Part shown: piece after piece, positions 1 to 12,078 of the stretch
Layout: every line of letters starts with the position of its first letter
How positions within the stretch are numbered: the stretch's first letter is position 1
From: Otis tarda
Taxonomy: Eukaryota; Chordata; Aves; Otidiformes; Otididae
Length of the DNA stretch: 64,000 nucleotides
Direction: 5' to 3'
Assembly (NCBI GenBank): GCA_026413225.1
Contig: CM048591.1
Coordinates: 38,471,803-38,535,802 of the forward strand
The notes under the pieces: generated by a model
Databases searched by the model: none
What the model saw: only the letters and a program-made list of their open reading frames with translations
Told to the model about the DNA's origin: nothing
Translations under genes and position numbers: made by a program

Positions 1-3000
1 AAAGGGTACAAACAGTAACGAGGGAATGCTGCCTTTCCACATACAGCCTTGCTTGGCAGCAGCTTTCACAGTAAGTCCATCCATGCTAGCCCCAAACCAT
101 ATGCTGAACTTGAAAAGATTATTCTTTTGCAGGGGATGTACTGGATCACTGTCCCTGGCTGGCTGAACTTTTGCTTAGGAGTTATAAAACCAGAGGAAAT
201 ATCATGCTGGGAGAGAGCAGTGGGCTATTTCACGTTCAGAATGCTCTTTCCAACAATAAGTGCAAAAATCCTGGAAGATATAGTCAGCAACTGGTCCATA
301 AGGGAAACTTCATCTTAAACTGACAAAAGTAGTGCTTTTTATCACTTCTGCATGTTTTAACTGTGCTAATGTTCTAATTGTGCTATGAAAACTCTTATTC
401 TTCATTGTTATCCCCAACCATTTTTTATTTATCCATCAGAACAGTTCTCCTCACTGAAGCCTTTTAGCTATGAATTACAGTTTAATAAAACATTAATTAA
501 AGCATAGTTATTTTTTCACTCGTTTCTTTCAAAGTAACATAAACACCTATGTTTATTTATCTGTGGAAGCTTCTTTGTTTTTTTTTATATTTTTGTGCTC
601 CTTTCTATTTCTATCTTTTTCAATATACTTTAGATGTTCAGAAAGGTAACACATCAACACCTCTGCTAGTTTCAGTGATAATTTTTATACTGTACACTAT
701 AAAATGGAATTTTACCTAACACATCTACTTTGACAAAAAAAAGAATAAACTTACCGAGAAGTTTATGTTTACCTAAACCATTTATAGTTTTTAACACATA
801 TGATATGAAGTAAGTCTTAATAATTTTGGTAGAATTCAGCCATGATAATTTTTATATAAGCACTTCGATTATTTCACTCAGATAACTGAGTAGTTAATTA
901 TGAAACAGTTTGAATCTGATAGTCTTTCTTGTAGATTATTTATTTTAATAAAACATTTTTTTTTTTGTGAAATGACAGTTTAATACTTAATTTTAAATCA
1001 AAGAATAATATATGAACTTTTGTTACTCTTTTACTTCAATCTGTGGAGGCAGGATTCAAAACTGATTTATACCTGAATATATGTGTTAAAAATAGCCGCA
1101 CCAGGCTATCTTTTAATCAGTATGCTTTAAAATCACTTTCTTATTAGTTTATCTGGCATTGAAATAGAAGCTGGTAATCAAAATGTTAATCTGCACTTTC
1201 TTTTCATAATTTATTTGTGTTTAAAATGACAAAGAGTTATTTGTGAGCCCGATTTTTTAATATTCCTTCCATTTTTGCTATTAGTAAGAAATAAGTAAGA
1301 CTTTTGAATGTCTGTTGTAAAATAAACTCCTTATTTGTATTCTTTTCTCATAAATCCTACCAAACAGATGTATATGCTCGTTGTCAGCTGTATTTGTCAC
1401 TGTACAAGCTGTCTCTTGCCAGTATTTCAGCATGTTGTTAGACATAATTTATTGTGTGCTGTCAGTCCTGTAGTTTCTTTTCAAAGAAGCAAATCCGACT
1501 ACCATTCCTGAATGAAGAAGTCATCGAAATAGTAGTCAGACGAGTATAGAACTCATCTGATCATCTGTAACTTGATGTTTACACAGTGTCTCAGTTTTCC
1601 ATTGTTGGACATTTGGATGGGAAAAAACCCAAACATATTACTATACTCCATTCTCATGGGAAAAATAATCACATATTTATACAAATACTCCCATATTCCA
1701 CTGACTTTTAAGTAAAAGACTGCATTTTTTTCCTGTGGTTTTTAATGTCCTTTATTACACTGAAAGTTAATCTCCTTGGGCTATCAGAGTGCTGAGTTAT
1801 TGGCTAATTATCTCATTGTAAAACTGTTCACAAGAGATAATACATGGACAGTACGTAAATCTTAGGATCATATTCACTGTCACTTCATAAATCCAGATCA
1901 GGCAGAATTAATCATCATAATCTAGTTGCCCATTAACACATCTACAGTGGAAAACTGTGTTCCTTTCACACGTGCACGTTAGCACGTCTCCGACAAACTG
2001 GTGTAACACACTCATACAGACAGTGTTTAATACTGGACCTATGACTTACAACAAGAAGGGAATGTGGTAAATACATTTAAAAAATCCATTTACTGAAAAA
2101 AGCCTCCAGTCCCCACTTCAAGAATTTGTCAGCTGTGGCTAAAAATAAGTGATGCTGTACATGGTCCATTTTCTCTTCAATGTTTTTCAATACTCGGTAT
2201 TCAGCAAAGTAAATCCACTCTAAATAGTTCCAAATAATGCTTACAACTGTGTAGTGTAAAATAGCTATGCTTTACAACACCGTATGAAAGAGAATCAATA
2301 GGCATTAGCATGTATAATTTGCTAACATTGTCCTTTTAAACTGTACATTGTAAACTTTCTTTGTGTGTGACAGATTCTACAGCTGTTGTCAGAAACATAT
2401 GGATCTCAAGGTGAAAGCAGCAAGAAGCAATACAAATGTCACTTTGACACTTCCAAGTGCTCATGATTATTTTGCAGAGAACTTTTTGGCTTATAAAATC
2501 TATTAATGTTTTATCAAATTAATTCAACATTGATGGATGCTCTTTTCTTCCTTTCTTCTTCAAGAATGCTCTTGTGAGGCCTTTTCAAACCTGAACGCTC
2601 CCATTTCTTTCTAAATGTACCCAGATATATCTCAACTCTACTAGTTTTCCAACAGCAAAGAAAAAATTAATAGCAGTGATTTGACACGCACTGTCACTTG
2701 TTCTTACTACCTTACTTTATTCATTTATGTAACAGAGCCTAACTGTTTGGACAACACAGCTCTCTTCAAATCTAAGTGCCGCTAATGTATCCAGAGAAAA
2801 GAAAAGTTACACCTGAGATGAAGATGAAGATTCATCCAACTATTGTCATATATCCACTAGAGCTAGTGCTGCTGTCCATGGAGAAGCTATCCTGGAGTTT
2901 TCCACATACAATAACCTACCTTTGTCTGTTCAGAGCCCTAATCATCATCAGTCATTCAGAGCCAAACATCACTGTGTGCATTCTGAGACTAGGATAGCTT

Positions 3001-3020
3001 ATTTGACTAGGCTATTGTAA
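1..3020. other. AT-rich unique sequence without a gene
   Basis: No coding region, RNA gene or known repeat is recognisable here. Reading frames are under 90 codons, begin and end without context, and match no family I know. The stretch is strongly A/T-rich with many short A and T runs, as expected for avian intergenic or intronic DNA. The only local structure I single out is a cluster of ACGT cores near 1969-1990, listed separately. Confidence 0.7.
1969..1990. promoter_or_regulatory. E-box / ACGT core cluster
   Basis: A canonical E-box CACGTG (1969-1974) overlaps a perfect 10-bp palindrome ACGTGCACGT (1970-1979), followed within 12 bp by another CACGT core. Such cores bind bHLH factors (for example CLOCK/BMAL, MYC/MAX, MITF) or HIF. 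The sequence is seen directly. A regulatory role is inference, and a single cluster this size can occur by chance. Confidence 0.25.
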
Positions 3021-3022
3021 AA

Positions 3023-3042
3023 ATAATAATAATAATAATAAA
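3023..3042. repeat. (AAT)n microsatellite
   Basis: About six and a half AAT units in tandem, followed by further A-rich sequence. Short and probably polymorphic. Confidence 0.85.
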
Positions 3043-5188
3043 ATTATTGCAAAAAAATAATTACTGTGGAGATCCTGGGTTTGAGCAATGGATGTCCTTT
3101 GCTTCAGGAAAGCAATATTTGCTGTTTCCATGAAAAATCCTACCAAAATTTTGCCTAACTTTTAGCCTCTGAAAAATTCTGTTTTGCATGTTTGACAGAG
3201 ATGCAATGCAGTTTAGTTGGTACATTCCTGAGAGTGTTACCTTTTCAGCTGGAACTGTGAGGCATAAGAGGCTGCCTCTCACCTCTGAGGGTTGCTCTGG
3301 TGCATAAGATAAGTTTAGATCCCCAGATTCCAGAAATATTAACAGGATGAGCATAGCAGAATGTAAATTTCCACACATTTTTTTTTTCTATATATAATCT
3401 CTAAGTACTTGGCAAGAGCAGGATTCACATGAAACAATCAACTCAATGAAACCAAGCTACACTGGCATATGCCTGAACTAGCCAATAAAAACAGATGAAG
3501 GGAAGTTTATGTTAAAATGAGCCCATCTCTTGGATTTCAGCACCAGCCTGGTGATACTACCACTCCGAGCTGGGAGGTGCAACCTGATATCCTTGGCTTG
3601 AGTTACAAGTCTCAGCTAGCCCTTCCTCAAAAAACAAATGCAGAAGAAGTAGTGGCCATGCCTCCTTATTCTTTATATACCCAGGTTCAGTGAATAGACC
3701 GTTTATTCTGTTCCTATAAAATCTGGGTGTAATTTTGTTTAAAAGGAGCTGGACACGTAGTTGTCACACCTTATAAGGAGGACACTTAAGACCTTTATGT
3801 TGAAACTCTTTCAATGTTAAGGAATAAAAGATTTATTCGGACAATGGAGGAAAAGGGATCTATTCTATAGATAATTCATTAGATTTATAGCTGAATATTG
3901 TTATATGCTCCAAAGAACACTTAGTTATTTCATTATGAAATACTATAGTATATTATTGTGTGATAATTTGTTGTTGAGAAATCCTGAGCGCCCTGAAGTC
4001 TGTGGGTTTTTGACAATTGACTTGAAAGGACTCTAGATTCTGTTGAAAGCACTGACCAAACAAAGGAGAAATTGGATTGCTTGCTCCATTTCTGACTACT
4101 TGTCACTGAGATACATTCTCTTTGTGGAGTTGAAAATTACATCAACTGGTGTTGTGGAACTATTTTTCTTAGATAAGTCCAAGATGGCTTCTTCCTTATC
4201 ATCCCAAGGAAAACAAGTCCATAAAAATAAATTTTAAAAGGGACAAATTAGGTGAAAAAACAGCACTGCTATGAAGTCCCTGTTAAAGCAGTCATAAATT
4301 AGTCTTACCACTTAGCCTAGGTGCCTTCTTCCAAGAATCTCTGGTCTCCACTGAAAACAAAACAAAACTTTCATCCTTTTTAGTTTGTTTTTGAATATTT
4401 TGGATTCTGAATGCTGTATAACTTTCCTGCATACAAAACAACACAACTTGTTATATTTAAAAGGTCCTGTCAGATCTGATACTGTTATTTTAACAGCTTC
4501 CACAGGTTTTTTTTTTTTTGAAGTTTTATGAAGCTAACTTAAAAGACTGCCAGCAACAAGCTAATGAGCTTCATTCATGTAATCCTAGGAAATGAAAAGA
4601 AGCTGAAGAGTATTTTCATGAGTGTCAAGTACAGTATCCAGCTGCACATATGCAATATCAATGCTTTGACAAAATTAAAGAAAAGATACGTATGACCAAA
4701 ATGACTCGAGTGGCAAGTGTGTGGCAAATGCAAGAGAAATGGGCTTTTTAGTATGCAGGGAAAAGGAGGCCTACAAACAGATGATTGGCTAGAGATTGCA
4801 GCTTTGCAATGTACACAGCTTGCTGCACTGACAAGAAGTTTCCTAATGTGTGTCTACTTTATTTTGTAAATTGTTACAGAAGGAAGAAAAGCTGAAGCTG
4901 CATTTTTCTCAGGTATAATAATGAACTTCTGAAGACACAAAAATGTGAGAGGTATTAAGCTTTCGCTTACAGTTATACAACTCTGTTGTATAACTTTTGC
5001 ATGCCTGATACTTTTCTGTCTCATTGGAGGAACATGGTCAGATCTTCCTGCAGCTTGACTGTGTATCATGTCAGTGAAATTATATTGACCTAACCTGCTG
5101 AATATCTGACCTATGGTGCATCTCTCCACATATGGTGGTGTTTTAGGAAATAAGCATAGTCTGATAGTACATAGTACAAAATTGGCTT

Positions 5189-5200
5189 CCCCCCCCCCCC
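5189..5200. repeat. poly-C run (12 nt)
   Basis: Twelve consecutive C residues in AT-rich surroundings. Homopolymers of this kind are prone to length errors in sequencing and to slippage. Confidence 0.9.
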
Positions 5201-5584
5201 ACTCCGTATCCACTCAATTCACTTCTTTCTTTCTAGAAGGGTACTGATATGACACAGATTTTTGTAGGGTGAGAATAAGAATAGTGCCTTAGGATTTTTC
5301 TCCTCCTATCTCTCCTATATTTTAACAAACGAGGTTGGTGCAAAATAATACTACCTCTTGTACAAAATGCCAATGAGACTGTGGAATCATTCCCCAGACT
5401 TATCCCAGTGCTTTTTACATACATCCATTGATAATATATTTCACTTTACCAGAGGTAACATACAACCATGACTTAGTACAGATGGTGAAACACTCCATAT
5501 TCCAAAGACTGCTGTATAAAGAACAAGGTACAAGGTGAGATTCTGTGCAAAAGCATATTTGCTTTCTCTTAAGAAAGATAACGC

Positions 5585-5597
5585 GGGGGGGGGGGGG
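5585..5597. repeat. poly-G run (13 nt)
   Basis: Thirteen consecutive G residues, complementary to the C run at 5189-5200. It interrupts any frame crossing it and could form a quadruplex between strands or molecules. Confidence 0.9.
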
Positions 5598-6145
5598 AGT
5601 TTTCAAGGCAATATATTGTTGTTTATAGGATGGAAAAGCAAAAAGATGGACAAAACAGATTCATACTAGCCTGAACCTAAACACTGACACTAAAAATCTC
5701 TTAAGCTTGCTGCCCAAGTCAAGAAAAGGTGGTTGTTTTTTTTTAACAAGGGAAAAATCAAATACAACTGTTTACAAAGACTGCAATAAAGCAATAAATG
5801 TCTTCATTCCCAAGACAGTCTTCTATTCTGAGAAGAAACTATGAGCAAAGAGGTGCACAGATCTGCCTTCTACAAGACGCCTCCCATGGTAACCTCTGAC
5901 AGCTGGCCTCAAGGGAAGGGACATTTGTAATGAAGTATGGTTTTAGGCCAGGTCCTTTTTAATGCCAGTCCAATGAGTGCATGAAGGTGGTAAGATGGTA
6001 TGAAAATATTGCAAGTACCCACTCATAAGGCTGTAGAACCGGGCTGTGGTCTATTCAGTAAGCACTGCTAGCTTACTGAATGGCACCAGTGAAGACAGGG
6101 ATGTTAGCTGCTGGCGTTTGTTTGGAAAAAAAAAAAAGAGAAATT

Positions 6146-6363
6146 AAGAATACTTGTACTGAGGGTGGTAGAACTCTGGAACAGGTTGCCCAGAGAGGTG
6201 GTGGATGCCCTCTCCCTGGAAACGTTCAAGGCCAGGTTGGATGAGGCTCTGAGCAACCTGATGTAGTTGGACATGTCCCTGCTCCTTGCAGGGGGGTTGG
6301 ACTAGATGACCTTTGACGGTCCCTTCCAACCCTAACCATTCTATGATTCTATGATTCTATGAT
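6146..6363 (+). mobile_element. CR1 LINE, 5'-truncated 3' end
   Basis: This is the terminal 218 bp or so of a CR1 retrotransposon in sense orientation. It holds the end of the ORF2 frame (ggtggtagaactctggaaca, then the coding block for a LPREVV-like segment and a FKARLD-like segment), the stretch around ctccttgcaggggggttgga, and a tail of three ATTCTATG-type octamers at about 6339-6363. CR1 elements lack a poly-A tail and end in such octamers, and most copies are severely 5'-truncated like this one. The minus-strand frame at 6144-6329 is a shadow of the repeat. The copy closely resembles those at 57230-57450 and 31931-32130, which suggests related subfamilies. Confidence 0.95.
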
Positions 6364-9300
6364 GGGAAGGTTACTGGGGCATTGTACATACATAAGGAAA
6401 AGAAAACCAGAGACGTTGCTGTGATATAGGAAGCTGAGGGTTATAATTTCACGGGAGTATTTCTGTATATATCTTTGATGGGAAGGGTGTTGTCTTCCAG
6501 GAAGATTAATTCAGTGTCCTCTGAGGGCATTGCCATATCCTGTAGAGGAGTGAGTGATACTTTCTGAAAATGTTAGCCTGAGGTTGCCTTTCTTTGTTTA
6601 CTTTTCAGAACATTTTCTTCCATTAACTTCAAATCTCCTTCTGTGATCACTAGATTCCTATCAGTATCAAAGCTAGATATGCTAAAGCTTTCCCATATCA
6701 TTATGATACTGCAGTTGCAACAGTATGATATTTGAGCAGGTAAGTTAATTACCATATTTCTCTTGCCCACCTCTTGTCCACCTCCAACTTACATCCTAGG
6801 AGAAACAGTGAAAAACACGTGATGTCTTGATGCTGTGCAAGAAGAGTTCAGTAATAGGTAGAACATTGGTGAGTTATCAACTCTGTTTTGATTACAAATG
6901 TAAAGCACAGCACCATATGGGATACTATGAGAAAATGAACTCCATTCTAGCCAGACACAGTACAATGAGAAAAGAAAGAAGATATGTAGGCCTCCAATAA
7001 AAATGACCAGTGTGGCAAATAATCCTTCAAGTAATTAAGGCAGACAACAAATAATTAAAATACAAAACAAAAAAATATTCCTGGAGAATCAGCCTATATA
7101 GGTTGAAACAAAGTCCTGTGAAGTTTGGTCTGCTTCCTCCTTCCTCTTGTCTTCTTTGGAGGCTAGATATCTTTCACTTTTGATTTAATTGTTTGGAACA
7201 TAACAGCATGATAAAAGTTTTTTTTTTATGGAAATTTCTCACAGCAACATAATCAATCATATTTCCAACTTATGCACTGTCTTGAGCCCCTGAGCCTCAA
7301 AGACTTCTTTTCTATGGAGCTTACTTGTTAATTTAGCACTGATCAAAGGCTAAAACATTTATCATGCTTATTAGTGAATAAACCTAGCAGCAGGTATCCC
7401 AAGTGAGGAAGCAAATCCTCATTTCCTGCAAGAATGAATTGGAAATTATCCAAAGTGCTTGCAAACATTTTTCAGGAGTGACGAATTGTCAAAAAGAAAG
7501 CAGCTGCTAGATGTGGCAGCTCTAGGGTTAGGAGGAATGAAAAAAAAAGAAACGAAAAAGAAAAGCATCTTGCAAGGGTATCTTCAGACTACCCCATGGG
7601 GATATTCTACACTTTCATTTACTGTAATTGCCTCTGAAATCCTGTATCAGCTGACCTTAGAACCAAGTTGCAAAGTAACTGTATAAACTGTTGTGGTTGT
7701 TAATGTTCAGACAAATGGGAAATTCTTCACACTTGCTCCTCTAGAGCCCCAATCTTTTTAAATTTCCAAATATGCATATGGCATGTCTAAAGCATCATCT
7801 ATACAAATCTACTCCAATTTGACCACAGGAGAAGTAGTAAACCTTGGTGTATGTGGACCTATTTTTTTTCTAACATGTAGCAGAAGGAAATAAGAACTGT
7901 GTTGTGCTCAGGTTCACCACCAAAGGTTCAGACCCAGTGGCAAGTAGGGTACCCTGGTCAGAAAAGTTTCTTGAAGAACTGGATAAACCTGCTGAGCTAA
8001 AACTCAAAAGTGAGTAGAGGCTTGCTCTGATGACAACAATTCCACCAACAGCTTTTGATTTGTCCCCCTTGATAGTTACCCAAAGCTTTTATTCCATGTC
8101 TTGTTTGTTGGTCTTCTCTCTCTTGCTTGCTTATTATCACTTCACTTGGACACACAGTCTGATCTTGCTTCATCTTCCACCCACACTCCATGCTGTCTTG
8201 CTGTATGTAGATGACCTTTGGCTCTATCTCATTGAAAGCTGTGGGCTTCTAAACACTTCAGTGTTTTTTCCCTTTGCATTTATCCTTCAGACCTCAGTGC
8301 TGTGACTTGGCTAACTACATATCCGTCTTGATGTGCAACCCAGGAGAACAGACAATGTGGAATGATTGCAATATTTACCTGTGCATTTTACCCATACACT
8401 GCTGCTTTATAATAAAAGTATGTCACTGTATGCATACATTTTCAGCTGCTGTATCTACCTCACTTATAGATTGTGCAACAGAAGGGCAGACTACCCAACA
8501 ATCTTTACAGAACAAGACAGATATATGCTTACATCTATGGGTTGCATAAGAAAGGAAAGTTATCCTACAGAGGAACCAGTCGGTGTTCTGGTTTGGTATA
8601 GCAGTAATGTGTTTTTGTGTATTGATAATTTTTTGTTGTGTATTGATTTTGTATATTTGATAATAAATGTGCTATAAACTATGAAACTAAGTAAGAAACT
8701 CAGTATAGCATCCCACTGGCACAGAGAGATCTATGGCTTTAAACCATTCTTACTACTGGATTACTTTATGGGATTTTTAAAAATTTTCTTTTTGTCTGGA
8801 TTTCTTCTTTGCAATATGAGCCCAGCAGTGTTCTGTGCACCAGCTCACTCATGCAAGATGCTTCAGTCTCTGAATCTCCAGAGAGAGTTTGCTCTGGAGA
8901 AATTTTCAGCTTAGAACTGACAGATATGAAAGATCCTTGTTGCTGTCCATGTTGGCCAATATCCCCAGTGACAGAAACTTGCACTGTTTGAACATACTTT
9001 TCTCTGTTAAATCAAGTTTATTGGTGAGAATGTAGTTATTATTTTCTGTGATAAATATTAGAAAGCTGTAGAAATTAGATTATGCACATCCTTCCCTCAA
9101 TTAACTGGAAACCACCCACAGCCAAATTTTCTCATATATGTGGTTATTTTACTTTTCTTAGAATATTTAGTGCCTGCTTTTGTGCCAAGGTGGGGATGAG
9201 GTGGGGAAAACACAAGAGTTTGAGTTTCTACAGCCTTTCAGCTGTTACAAGAGGAAGAGTCCTAATTATACAGACAGCATGAGAGCTGAAAAAAAGACCT

Positions 9301-12052
9301 GTAAAGACTAATTTAAAACACTTGGAAATTCCTCTTATTTACACAGCAGATCTTAACAATTCTATGTCCTCCTGCTGAAGAGAAATGGAGTTACAATTTG
9401 AAGACATTGTGCTTTGTGTTCTGCTTTATATTCTTCCAAAGGGAAAATGAGAAGTCACATGGAACAAAGTCAAATCTCCTACTTCCTCTGCTGTCATCAG
9501 AACTCCTCCCTGGTAAGGATCCTCTAAGAAATACAGATCATCTGCTTGAAAAAATCAGAGGTAAGAGCCATTAACTTCAAAAAAGCCCCCCAAAAACAAC
9601 AACAAAAAAAAACCCACTCCAAACTTGAGAGATTATGTTTCATGTTCCCTCCTCATCTTGTATTTTTATTGTCACCTTTATCAGTATAAATTGCAATGTT
9701 AGGCATTTGAAGCTAACCATAAAAATAATTAATATCTGAAAAATAGTACTATGAATATCAATTCCACAAAATGCTGCATTTTGGATTTATTGAAAGTGAC
9801 ATAATGTTCACTCCCTCTATTTCTTAAAAATCAGATAACTTTACCACAAATCCTGCAATAACTTAAATAACGGTTTACTCTTGAGAGGGGATATGAAATG
9901 TTGGAGATGACAAATCCCTAGATTAGGTTAGAACAGTTCAAATGATTCCTTACTTTTATTGAGTATCTTTTGAGTACAAATAGAGGCAAAGCAGAGATAC
10001 TTCAGTGCTGTAAGACAGCACTGAAGCACATACTGCTTTTAAGTTTAGAAAATGAATACACAACACTTCTGATATTGTTACTTAAAATGCATATTGAAAT
10101 ACTGTTGTTGTTATGGTCTGCTAAGCAGATAAATAAAGATGTGAAATACACATTTTGATAATTTAATGGGAAGAAAAATGCAAACTTGACAGTAAGCACT
10201 ATTCAGTCATGAAATAATCTCCCGTAGGAAATGGTGGAAAAAAGCTCCATCTCTAGGAATATTTACAATTCTACTACACAAAGCATTGGAAAATATACTG
10301 TAGGGAACAATCTTGTACTGACAGCATCCTGGACTAATGTGCCATTCCCTTTTTAAAACTTCTATAACATCCATGAGAAATGTGTTGCTGTTACTTGATC
10401 TTAAATTCTCCTTTGGATCTCCTGTAATCTACCATAGACTTTGATTACAGCATACATTTTAGTAATCAAGAATATGGACTCTGAAAACCAAGAGTTGCAT
10501 AGTAACCTGAATAATAAATGTCGTCAATGCTGAACTATAACACTGTCAAATGTATTAAGATTCTTTCATGCCTATCAAACACGGTTGCATGTCTACTTGA
10601 CCGTGGTATTAGTCATCCATACGGCATTCCCCTCCTTTCAACAAGTACCACAGGCTACCCATTAAAAATAATGTGACAGTATGTAAGCTATTCCTGGCTT
10701 GTGAATTACTGCTGCAAGTATGGTAAGGGAAGTAAGGGAATGCCTTAAAATTGACCATTCTATTGCCCCCCCAAAATCTCCCAAAAGAGATAAATGTTGT
10801 TGTTCCACAAAGATCAAATACATGCTTAGTAAAATGTATTTTACTGGGAAAAAGTTCTCTTTTTTTCCCCCATATTTTTATGCAGTGACTATTTCTTTCC
10901 CCAAACTCAACTTTCTATTTGGTTTTAAAATGTCAATATTTTGTACCTTCGCTTTATTCCTGTGTATGATTAAAAGTGCAGGGTACAGAAGAAATTCCAG
11001 ATTAGCCACCAGTATATACCTAAATGCAATCCCACCCGGGGAAGTGTTAAAAGCAGTCATTCTCCACTTCAGATATCTGTAAGTTTCTCTCTTAACCCAT
11101 TCTTAATTTTCTTGATGAACTAATAAGATGGGCTGTGACATTGCTTTCATCACCCAGTCTTTTTCTCTTTTTCACTTTGCCCTTGGATTTCTGAATATTT
11201 CTGAGTAACCATTTTATTTTCAGCTACTGCAGCCCATTGCAGTGGAGAATCAAGAGCTGAATCCTCTCAGAGCTAGGTCCAGATTCCCCAAAATTGAGTG
11301 GCTCCTTCTACTCTGGTCAGCTGCAGCTACATCACGCTGTGAGGAGGAGCCAAATTTTGTTGTTGTTTACTATTTTATCTCTTATTAGGGAAATTATTTT
11401 ATGGTGAGCATTTACATTCCAATGACAGCAAGAATAGTAATTTTAGTATAAGTGACATTGTTTATTGAGAGACACCTGTTGTTCAGTTTGGATCAGGACC
11501 TGGCAGTGTTTTTTTCCACCTTACTCTCTGCAGCTGTTTATTACAATTAATCAGAGCTTATTAAGAACAAGTATATGTTGTGTAGTAGTAGACCTCTGGT
11601 TCAGTACAATAATTTGTCTTGGGAAAATTCATCTAATCAGTGTTCTTTAAATGTAAGAGGACTTATAATAAAGAACAATTAGTACTTTGTAGACCAATGC
11701 TTCAGGGCACTGAGGCCACAGTGTACTGATCTTTGAGATATGTCTTTGTGTATTCCTCATCTGCCAATAACAGGGCAAAACAGAAAAAGGTGAGTTTAAA
11801 TACCACTGGACTTTAATACTGAACCAGCTAAGGGCTAGGATTTTTGTAGGCATCTTTGGAAAACAATAAACATTCATATGAAGCGGGAAACCTTGGTGTT
11901 TTTATGAACCAGATTATATCACTAATAGTAGCATATGAGCCCTTGTTAGCCATGGTCAAGCAATGTGGTAGCTCATAGACTGAATAACATTGGCAAAACA
12001 GGCCAATCTTACAGGCTAAATACAATTTCCTTAAACACCAATTGAGTGACTC
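6364..12052. other. Gene-free AT-rich sequence
   Basis: No gene or classified repeat is recognised. Short frames of 60-103 codons cluster at 8030-8914 on several frames at once, which is typical of chance frames and not of one gene. A pair of splice-like signals frames 6609-6739 (see findings). Several perfect or near-perfect donor-like strings also occur elsewhere in the window without matching acceptors, so single signals carry little weight. Confidence 0.6.
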
Positions 12053-12078
12053 ATGAATCATAGAATGGTTTGGAAGTC
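12053..12078 (-). mobile_element. Possible CR1 3'-terminal scrap
   Basis: The string aatcatagaatggtttgga resembles the last bases of a CR1 element in antisense (catagaat octamer followed by ggtttggg-type sequence). Only about 25 bp match and the sequence diverges straight after, so this may be chance or the tip of a very short insertion. Confidence 0.3.

Larger units (their letters stand above)
3061..6145. other. Gene-free unique sequence with homopolymer runs
   Basis: No gene is recognised. The 105-codon minus-strand frame at 3061-3378 has no recognisable motif and no splice or promoter context. The notable structure is a run of 12 C at 5189-5200 and, about 385 bp later, a run of 13 G at 5585-5597, both listed under findings. 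Confidence 0.65.

Noticed and set aside
8203-8214. A YVDD string, recalling the catalytic box of retroviral reverse transcriptase, in a 91-codon plus-strand frame (8030-8305).
   Set aside because: The surrounding residues do not resemble any reverse transcriptase, the frame is short, and overlapping frames of the same size lie nearby. Four residues can match by chance.
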